A DNA stretch of 19,689 bases from an uncultured Ruminococcus sp. GTDB lineage: Bacteria > Bacillota > Clostridia > Oscillospirales > CAG-272. Under the pieces are notes generated by a model. That model searched no databases and was not told the DNA's origin. It saw only the letters and a list, made by a program, of their open reading frames with translations. Below are positions 15,117 to 19,689 of this stretch, one piece after another. Each line of letters starts with the position of its first letter. The stretch's first letter is position 1. Location: NCBI GenBank assembly GCA_902773455.1, contig CACYEW010000195.1:1-19689 (forward strand), in the 5' to 3' direction. Position numbers and translations under genes: made by a program.

Positions 15117-15581
15117 TTATTCTGCAATTATTTCTCTGATTTTCGTAAGCTCGTCAAGCTCTTCATCTGTCGCATAACCGTCGCTTTCGAGTATTATGCT
15201 GCATATGATCCCGATAACTTCACAGAAGGCCCTGGAAAGCTTTTCGTTTACTTTTTGCAGTTCGGCTATGTCTTTTCCGATCCTTGCGTAAAGATCGTTT
15301 TCTACCGTTTCGAGACTGCCGGTGTAAAGCTCCTTTACGTCTTCGGCGGTATATTGAAAACCGAAATTCAGATTGAGAAATTCGACTTCTTTTTCTCTGA
15401 TCTCGCCGTCCGATACGATAAGATTTACGATCAGGCACATTATCTCGTTTTCATAATAAACGTCCATTTCGCCGTTCAGTTCTTTATTCCACTTTTCAGT
15501 CTCTTCGATCGAATCGCAGCCTATTATGAATTTTTCGTATTTTGCCTTGAATTCTTCCGTGAGCTTATTTATTCTTTTCAT
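15117..15581 (-). CDS. TerB-like small acidic protein
   Basis: A 154-residue soluble, helical, acidic protein. Two TerB-style motifs are seen: LIVSDGEIREKEVEFL (D58-G59-x-I-x3-E65) and ILESDGYATDEELDEL (D134-G135...E140-E141), the DG...E pattern of the duplicated four-helix TerB fold that has been proposed to bind metal. The ATG at 15581 is chosen because GGAGGA lies just upstream; an in-frame start at 15725 would add a 48-residue N terminus that does not resemble a TerB protein. It precedes the two RyR-domain membrane proteins by 35 bases and probably forms an operon with them. TerB domains are often associated with membrane-linked stress or conflict systems, so a cytoplasmic partner role is likely; assignment is by motif only. 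Confidence 0.7.
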   Translation of the reverse strand: MKRINKLTEEFKAKYEKFIIGCDSIEETEKWNKELNGEMDVYYENEIMCLIVNLIVSDGEIREKEVEFLNLNFGFQYTAEDVKELYTGSLETVENDLYARIGKDIAELQKVNEKLSRAFCEVIGIICSIILESDGYATDEELDELTKIREIIAE

Positions 15582-15756
15582 TATGATCCTCCGAAAATAT
15601 GTTTTTTGCATGGTATGCATTAAGACCGGCTCCGTATATCGGGCGGTTTTTACAAATTTCGCGCATAATTGCGTAAAATAAGGCGGAAAATCAGAGCCGG
15701 ACCTCGTTTGCCCGTTTATTCTCACGGCTTCGGTCCGCTCTATACGATTCCGGATC
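15582..15756 (-). promoter_or_regulatory. Leader region upstream of the TerB/RyR genes with alternative hairpins
   Basis: No consensus promoter was found; the best candidate is TTTACG-17-TGTAAA (4 of 6 matches each). Reading the minus strand, segment 15740-15732 pairs with 15703-15694 (9 bp, one bulge), followed by a weak ATTTT tract. Segment 15700-15694 can instead pair with 15632-15626 (7 bp). The two pairings exclude each other, as in an attenuator. A small palindrome, TGCAT-GGT-ATGCA, lies at 15607-15619. Confidence 0.4.
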
Positions 15757-16281
15757 TTATATAACGTCTATCTGACAGCTTCTCATTGTTTCGAGCGCCG
15801 CCTCGTGTTTTTCCGGCGTAACGCCGGCGCAGCATGAAGCATCGACCGTTATCGGCGTCTCGGGAAAACTCGCTTTTATGATAAGTGCGTTCGATACGAC
15901 GCATATATCCGTACAAAGTCCGATTATCTCGACCGTGAAGTCTTCGCCGCCGACAGCGTTCTTTATCAGCGAGGGCAATTCAACGGATCCGAAAGTAAGC
16001 TTTTCGACCGGTGTAAATTTCTTTTTCTTCAGAGCTTTCGCAACGTCGGCGTTCAGCTCCCATCCCTTTGTTCCCTTGACGCAATGAGGAACGGGCAGTT
16101 TTTTCCCTTCCGCGGTATCCATATAGTTTTCAAAATGCGTATCGAAGGTAACGAAAATCTCGCCGTCAAAGCTTTTGATCTTCTTTACGACCGCAGGCAC
16201 TATCGCCGCCGCTTCTTTGCTGCCGAGAGCTCCGTCAACGAAGTCTTTCTGCATATCTATGACCGCCAAAACTTTTTTCAC
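15757..16281 (-). CDS. pncA: Isochorismatase-family cysteine hydrolase, probable nicotinamidase
   Basis: A 174-residue isochorismatase-fold protein. The catalytic triad is visible: D9 in VIDMQKDF, K94 in PVEKLTFGS and C127 in GLCTDICVVSNAL. The metal-site residues of nicotinamidases are partly present: D47 and H49 (FDTH) and H66 (PVPHC); the third ligand position holds D55 rather than His. Nicotinamidase turns nicotinamide into nicotinate, the substrate of PncB, which is encoded about 6.3 kb downstream on the same strand in the same NAD gene set. The start is GTG at 16281, seven bases after an AGGGGG site. A perfect-consensus promoter lies upstream. Family membership is firm; the nicotinamide substrate is inferred from motifs plus context. 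Confidence 0.85.
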   Translation of the reverse strand: MKKVLAVIDMQKDFVDGALGSKEAAAIVPAVVKKIKSFDGEIFVTFDTHFENYMDTAEGKKLPVPHCVKGTKGWELNADVAKALKKKKFTPVEKLTFGSVELPSLIKNAVGGEDFTVEIIGLCTDICVVSNALIIKASFPETPITVDASCCAGVTPEKHEAALETMRSCQIDVI

Positions 16282-16302
16282 CGTTTTTCCCCCTTTTTAG
16301 AC

Positions 16303-16320
16303 ATACGTTTAATACGTTTA
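16303..16320 (-). repeat. Tandem 9-bp repeat in the pncA 5' UTR
   Basis: Two perfect copies of ATACGTTTA (plus-strand reading), 16303-16311 and 16312-16320, lie directly downstream of the predicted transcription start. This position suits an operator or an RNA-level element, but no known NAD-repressor site (NiaR, NrtR) was recognised in it. Confidence 0.6.
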
Positions 16321-16335
16321 TAACTTAATATTTTG

Positions 16336-16364
16336 ATTATATCACATTTTTTTACGCGTGTCAA
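16336..16364 (-). promoter_or_regulatory. Sigma-A promoter of pncA
   Basis: On the minus strand, -35 TTGACA (16364-16359) and -10 TATAAT (16341-16336), both perfect, with a 17-base spacer and extended TGA before the -10. It is the strongest promoter in the NAD region and could drive the genes down to 7794 if transcription reads through the leader at 15582-15756. Confidence 0.93.
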
Positions 16365-16692
16365 CTTTTTATTGTACGTAAAGCGGTAAAATTATGCGAG
16401 TACAGGTGAATATAATAAAAATAACTTTCGTTTTATCTCCGATCGTTATTTATTCAACATATCCATCCCGTAAGACCGTACCGTTCTCACAGATCCGTTC
16501 GCCGGCGCTCTGTCGTCGCCGGGTTTGTCAAATACGCTCGCGGAAATGAGACAGAACGGAGGATGTGATACTCCGAAGCTCCTGTTGAAACGGCGGAGAC
16601 CTTTACCTATCTGATATTCAAAGACTGTCGGGCAGATACGCTGTGAATCGCACAAAGGTAAAAAGTGCGAACAGTTATCAAATTACTCCATA
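16365..16692. other. Intergenic stretch between divergent promoters; possible gene remnant
   Basis: About 330 bases separate the pncA promoter (leftward) from the promoter of the small gene at 16752 (rightward). A minus-strand frame of 69 codons (16446-16655) has codon choice like its neighbours but only a TTG start, no ribosome binding site and no recognisable family, so it may be a gene remnant. Short hairpins are seen at 16502-16522 (CCGGCG/CGCCGG) and 16557-16575 (CGGAG/CTCCG), and an AATAAC/GTTATT pair lies near 16420-16450. Nothing else is recognised. Confidence 0.4.
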
Positions 16693-16721
16693 TTGACTTT
16701 TTTCGACTTTTGTGATATAAT
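16693..16721 (+). promoter_or_regulatory. Sigma-A promoter of the small gene at 16752
   Basis: TTGACT (16693-16698) and TATAAT (16716-16721) with a 17-base spacer and an extended TGA before the -10. The predicted start is about 20-25 bases upstream of the ATG. Confidence 0.9.
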
Positions 16722-16751
16722 GCTCTCCGGTAAATTATCGGGAGGCGCGGT

Positions 16752-17045
16752 ATGGCAAAACAGAAGTACGCGATCAGACAAATACCGGCGCTCGGCATCA
16801 TTTCCGCCTTGAGGAGGGAAAACGGTGACCGGCGATTTTTCTTTGACGCCGCCGGTTCCTCAAAGGAATATACGGTTGAAAGAACGAAGCGGGACGACTG
16901 CGAATACGCGGTCTTCCCTGCGGCGAACTTCAACGCCTGCCGCGGCTCGACGGCCTTTTCAAAGAAAAAGCTTCCTCAGCTCCCGCGGTCCGTCTTCGAC
17001 CGCGAGGAACGCCACGGGTTTTGCGGGTCGGAGGTGATATTGTGA
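16752..17045 (+). CDS. Uncharacterised small basic protein (97 aa)
   Basis: I do not recognise this protein. It has 97 residues, begins MAKQKYAIRQIPALGII, is basic overall, contains three Cys and many Arg/Lys, and has no signal peptide or membrane segment. It is supported as a gene by a consensus promoter (16693-16721) and by GGAGG at 16741-16745, six bases before the ATG. The stop (17043-17045) is just before the operator and promoter of the two-component operon. There is no terminator between them, so transcription may continue into the response regulator gene. A possible relation to the two-component system rests only on position. Confidence 0.6.
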   Translation: MAKQKYAIRQIPALGIISALRRENGDRRFFFDAAGSSKEYTVERTKRDDCEYAVFPAANFNACRGSTAFSKKKLPQLPRSVFDREERHGFCGSEVIL

Positions 17046-17073
17046 TATACATTCTGAAAAATCATTTGAAGGT

Positions 17074-17105
17074 TTCAATCCATTTTCAATCTTCTCCCGT
17101 AAAAT
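17074..17105 (+). promoter_or_regulatory. Response-regulator-type operator and promoter before the two-component genes
   Basis: Two TTCAATC direct repeats (17074-17080 and 17085-17091) are spaced 11 bp start to start and lie eight bases before a -10-like TAAAAT (17100-17105). No -35 is present. This 7-4-7 layout just upstream of the -10 is that of OmpR/PhoB-family activated promoters. The same repeats occur at 19090-19107. Confidence 0.65.
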
Positions 17106-17128
17106 GAAGCATAACGGAGGACGAACGT

Positions 17129-17812
17129 ATGAAAATATTGCTTGCAGAAGATGAAAAAAGAATGAACCGGGCGCTGTGCGAGATCATGCGTCAGGAAGGT
17201 TATGAGGTGACCGCCGTGGACAACGGCGAGGACGCGCTTTACGAGATCGAAAGCGGCGTTTACGATCTTGCGGTACTCGACGTGATGATGCCGGGGATGA
17301 ACGGGTATAACGTAGCAAAACAGGCTCGAAAATCGGGAATAAAGACCCCGATCCTTATGCTCACCGCGAAAAGCGAGCTCGACGACAAGGTCGAGGGGCT
17401 TGACAGCGGCGCTGACGATTATCTGACGAAGCCGTTTATGACGAAAGAACTGCTCGCGCGATTGCGTGCGCTCGGAAGGCGAAATCTTCCGACAAACGAC
17501 GGCAGTCTGACGTACAGGGATCTGACGCTCGACGTAAAAAACGCCGTACTGAAATGCGATAACGGTCAGAGCGTGCGCCTCGGTGAAAAGGAGCTTCGTA
17601 TACTCGAATATCTGATAGCCAATCAGGGACAGGTTCTCTCCCGTGAACAGATCGCGCTGAAGATATGGGGATACGAAAGCGATTCGGAATACAATAACGT
17701 GGAAGTATATATGTCCTTTGCCCGCAAAAAGCTCGCTTTTGTCGGCTCCGTATGCGAGATCAAGGCGCTGCGCGGGATCGGATACGAATTGAGGTGTAAG
17801 GATGTTCAATAA
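17129..17812 (+). CDS. OmpR-family response regulator
   Basis: A 227-residue protein. The receiver domain (1-115) shows D8/E9 in the acidic pocket, phospho-acceptor D51 (LDVMMPGMNG), T79 (MLTA) and K101 (LTKPF). A linker leads to a C-terminal winged-helix domain (about 127-224), with LGEKELRILEYLIANQGQVL at its start and SFARKKL and IKALRGIGYEL at its end. It should bind direct repeats as a phosphorylated dimer; the TTCAATC repeats upstream are the natural candidate, implying autoregulation. GGAGG lies upstream of the ATG at 17129. It overlaps the histidine kinase gene by 11 bases. The signal it responds to is not visible. Confidence 0.97.
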   Translation: MKILLAEDEKRMNRALCEIMRQEGYEVTAVDNGEDALYEIESGVYDLAVLDVMMPGMNGYNVAKQARKSGIKTPILMLTAKSELDDKVEGLDSGADDYLTKPFMTKELLARLRALGRRNLPTNDGSLTYRDLTLDVKNAVLKCDNGQSVRLGEKELRILEYLIANQGQVLSREQIALKIWGYESDSEYNNVEVYMSFARKKLAFVGSVCEIKALRGIGYELRCKDVQ

Positions 17813-19070
17813 AACAAGAAGAAAAATCGTTTTTACGGTCGTATTTTCGCTTCTCGCGCTGATGCTAGTAACTCTGACGACGATATACGTTTCAAACCGT
17901 ATCGCGCTTGACAGAGACAGCCGGGAAATGCTCGCCACCTTTGCCGAACGCTACACTCTTGATGAACAGACGCCTCAGCACGACGGGGGCAACCGCCCGG
18001 ATTTCAAGCCGAATGACAAAAACGAGCCGCGCGAACCGCGCGATGACGGACGCGGAAAAGGCGAACGGGAGTTTCAGCTTTCGACCTTCTACTCCGTCGC
18101 ATATTCCGAAAGCGGGGACGTCCTTGCGGTCGGCGGCGCCAGCGACAGTCTTCAAAGCGATGAATCTTTGCTTGAAACCGCGGCGTCAATACTGAGCAAG
18201 GGAAAGAAAAGCGGCAAAGTCGGCAATATGACGTATCTTGTCGAGGAGCGCGGAGATTACACGCTTGTCGCCATGATCGACCAAACGATCAACGACAATA
18301 ACCAGACGCGCCTGTTCTGGCGGATGCTGATCATCGGCTCGGCGGCGCTTGCCGTTCTCATCGTCATATCGATTTTCGTTGCGCATAAGATCGTCCGCCC
18401 GCTTGAGGAAAACGACAAACGGCAAAAAAGGTTCGTTTCTAACGCCGGACATGAGTTGAAAACGCCGATCGCCGTCATCTCCGCAAACAGCGAGCTTTTG
18501 AAACGTGAGATCGGAGAAAACGAGTGGTTAGACAATATAGATTACGAAAACGGGCGTATGTCCGACCTCGTGAAACAGCTTTTAGCGCTTTCCAGGGCCG
18601 AAAACGGAGAGATACCGAAAGAAACGGTGGATTTTTCAAAGCTGGTTGACGGCGAAGTTCTCCCTTTTGAGACGCTCGCGTTTGAAAAGGGAAAGCAGAT
18701 CGGATCCGATACCGAACCCGGGATCTTCGTGGAAGGAAATCCGAACCAGCTCCGTCAGCTCGTTTCCATATTACTTGACAACGCGCTTTCTCACGGCACG
18801 ACTGATACGATCGGTCTTTCGCTTCACAAGGAAAAGCATCACGCAAACCTGACCGTTTCAAACGGAGCGCGCGAGATGAGCGCCGAACAATTATCCCGTT
18901 TATTTGAGCGCTTCTACCGCACCGATGAAGCGAGAAATGAAGCGGACGCTCATTACGGGCTCGGCCTTTCGATAGCAAAAGCCGTTGCCGAGACGCACGG
19001 CGGGCAGATCCGCGCGGAATACAAAGACGGAAAAGCTGTCTTCACGGTATCGCTTCCGACGAAAAAATAA
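17802..19070 (+). CDS. Membrane sensor histidine kinase
   Basis: A 422-residue kinase, partner of the preceding regulator. TM1 is at about 8-30, followed by an extracytoplasmic domain of about 140 residues with a charged, Asp/Pro/Arg/Lys-rich stretch (58-90), TM2 at about 172-194, and no obvious long HAMP domain. The phospho-accepting H217 lies in FVSNAGHELKTPIAVI. The ATP-binding domain shows an N box (LDNALSHG), an F box (LFERFYRTDEAR) and a G2 box (YGLGLSIAKAVAETHGG). The usual D of the G1 box is replaced (TVSNGARE), a variation common in Gram-positive kinases. The start ATG at 17802 lies within the regulator gene. Ligand unknown; the next gene, a lipoprotein, shares its operator and may be a target. 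Confidence 0.96.
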   Translation: MFNKTRRKIVFTVVFSLLALMLVTLTTIYVSNRIALDRDSREMLATFAERYTLDEQTPQHDGGNRPDFKPNDKNEPREPRDDGRGKGEREFQLSTFYSVAYSESGDVLAVGGASDSLQSDESLLETAASILSKGKKSGKVGNMTYLVEERGDYTLVAMIDQTINDNNQTRLFWRMLIIGSAALAVLIVISIFVAHKIVRPLEENDKRQKRFVSNAGHELKTPIAVISANSELLKREIGENEWLDNIDYENGRMSDLVKQLLALSRAENGEIPKETVDFSKLVDGEVLPFETLAFEKGKQIGSDTEPGIFVEGNPNQLRQLVSILLDNALSHGTTDTIGLSLHKEKHHANLTVSNGAREMSAEQLSRLFERFYRTDEARNEADAHYGLGLSIAKAVAETHGGQIRAEYKDGKAVFTVSLPTKK

Positions 19071-19089
19071 TTCAATAAACTTAAAAAAC

Positions 19090-19122
19090 TTCAATCTTTC
19101 TTCAATCCTCATCCGTTATGAT
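19090..19122 (+). promoter_or_regulatory. Second TTCAATC direct-repeat operator and promoter
   Basis: TTCAATC repeats at 19090-19096 and 19101-19107 have the same 11-bp period as those at 17074-17091 and are followed, nine bases on, by TATGAT (19117-19122). The predicted target is the lipoprotein gene at 19187. Confidence 0.65.
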
Positions 19123-19147
19123 GCGTACAGCAACAACGGATGAGGAT
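19105..19147 (+). repeat. 13-bp inverted repeat spanning the -10 of the lipoprotein promoter
   Basis: ATCCTCATCCGTT (19105-19117) is perfectly inverted at 19135-19147, with a 17-base spacer. The left arm lies between the second operator repeat and the -10; the right arm is in the 5' UTR. The transcript also holds a 7-bp hairpin, AACAACG (19132-19138) with CGTTGTT (19148-19154). Confidence 0.6.
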
Positions 19148-19186
19148 CGTTGTTTTCAGAAGAAAACAGAAAAAGGAGATATAAAA

Positions 19187-19689
19187 ATGAAAAAGATAAT
19201 TGCATTCATCCTCGCGATGATCCTTGCGCTTGGACTTGCCGCCTGCAAAACGGCAAACGGCGTAACCGGCGCCGGGACGAACGGCACGGTAAATACCGTA
19301 AGCGACGACGCACAGCCGGCGACCGATCAGAACATCACCGCCGAAGAAGCGACCGGTACGTTTGAAATGACGTCGGAGGACGGAACATTTTCAAATTTCG
19401 GGAACGTATATACGATCACCTCGGCGGGAACGTACGCCGCGTCGGGTCTGCTCGAAGGACAGATCGTCGTTGACGCCGGAGAGAACGACGAGGTAGTGAT
19501 CGAGCTTTCCGACGCTACGATAAACAACGGCAGCGATTCGCCGATAAAGATCGTATCGGCCGGCACGGTCGACGTTTCCGCAAAGAAAGGCACCGAAAAC
19601 GTAATAAACGACACACGGAGCACCAAAACAACCGACGATGAAAATCAGGGCGAAGGCGCGATCTACGCGAAATGCGACCTGAAGATCAA
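19187..19689 (+). CDS. Lipoprotein with DUF4353-like carbohydrate-binding domain (3' end outside window)
   Basis: The first 167 codons are present; the frame is still open at the window end. A signal peptide ends in a lipobox, GLAAC, with the lipidated Cys at 20. A Thr/Asn/Gly-rich linker follows, then from about residue 50 a beta-rich region with NVYTITSAGTYAASGLLEGQ, VVIELSDATINN, SPIKIVSAGTV and GTENVINDT. These are the repeated strand patterns of proteins annotated as carbohydrate-binding domain (DUF4353) proteins in Clostridia. It would be anchored on the outer face of the membrane. AAAGGAG precedes the ATG. It shares its operator with the two-component operon 116 bases upstream, so it is probably controlled by that system. 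Confidence 0.8.
   Translation, partial: MKKIIAFILAMILALGLAACKTANGVTGAGTNGTVNTVSDDAQPATDQNITAEEATGTFEMTSEDGTFSNFGNVYTITSAGTYAASGLLEGQIVVDAGENDEVVIELSDATINNGSDSPIKIVSAGTVDVSAKKGTENVINDTRSTKTTDDENQGEGAIYAKCDLKI

Noticed and set aside
15582..15725. N-terminal extension of the TerB-like protein to 15725
   Set aside because: The extra 48 residues are not TerB-like and cover the structured leader; the ATG at 15581 has a good GGAGGA site.
17075..17938. Minus-strand open frame opposite the response regulator
   Set aside because: Antisense to a textbook OmpR-family regulator with all key residues; no independent support.
1..19689. CRISPR arrays, tRNA or rRNA genes, insertion sequences
   Set aside because: No spaced repeat array, cloverleaf with CCA-type end, rRNA motif, transposase or terminal inverted repeats were seen on reading both strands.

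Overview
The window looks like a chromosomal segment of a member of the Bacillota (Clostridia). It has roughly balanced G+C by eye, sigma-A promoters close to consensus, AGGAGG ribosome binding sites, and the L21-Prp-L27 cluster in which L27 carries the cleavable N-terminal extension typical of Firmicutes. It is gene-dense. No rRNA, tRNA, CRISPR array or insertion sequence was seen.

Layout. (a) 1-2413, plus strand: the 3' end of lgt overlapping folD, then a consensus promoter, an L21-type leader, rplU-prp-rpmA and a strong terminator. (b) 2420-6170, plus strand: an ECF sigma factor overlapping a single-pass membrane protein with an extracytoplasmic vWA domain, then a lipoprotein serpin and a bidirectional terminator. 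(c) 6180-7790, minus strand: an atypical sigma-70-like protein, a small soluble zinc-binding anti-sigma-like protein and a YbjN-like protein, tightly coupled behind a consensus promoter. (d) 7794-16364, minus strand: an NAD salvage locus. It contains a nicotinamidase-like pncA gene, a TerB-like gene, two paralogous membrane proteins (610 and 820 aa) with two Rossmann/TrkA-N-like domains and a C-terminal RyR domain, nadE, a NadM/NadR-type adenylyltransferase, pncB and a MESH1-like HD hydrolase. (e) 16365-19689: a mostly featureless 330-base stretch, a small uncharacterised gene with a perfect-spacing promoter, an OmpR-family two-component system, and the start of a lipoprotein gene.

How the parts fit. 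Region (d) encodes a complete Preiss-Handler route: nicotinamide to nicotinate, NaMN, NaAD and NAD. Interleaved with it is a predicted membrane-anchored dinucleotide-sensing module of TerB plus two TrkA-N/RyR proteins. It ends in an HD enzyme of a family in which one member is reported to dephosphorylate NADPH. This combination is the best candidate for an undescribed system. Regions (b) and (c) are two separate sigma-factor modules with different partners. In region (e), identical 11-bp-period TTCAATC direct repeats precede both the two-component operon and the following lipoprotein gene, which suggests one small regulon.
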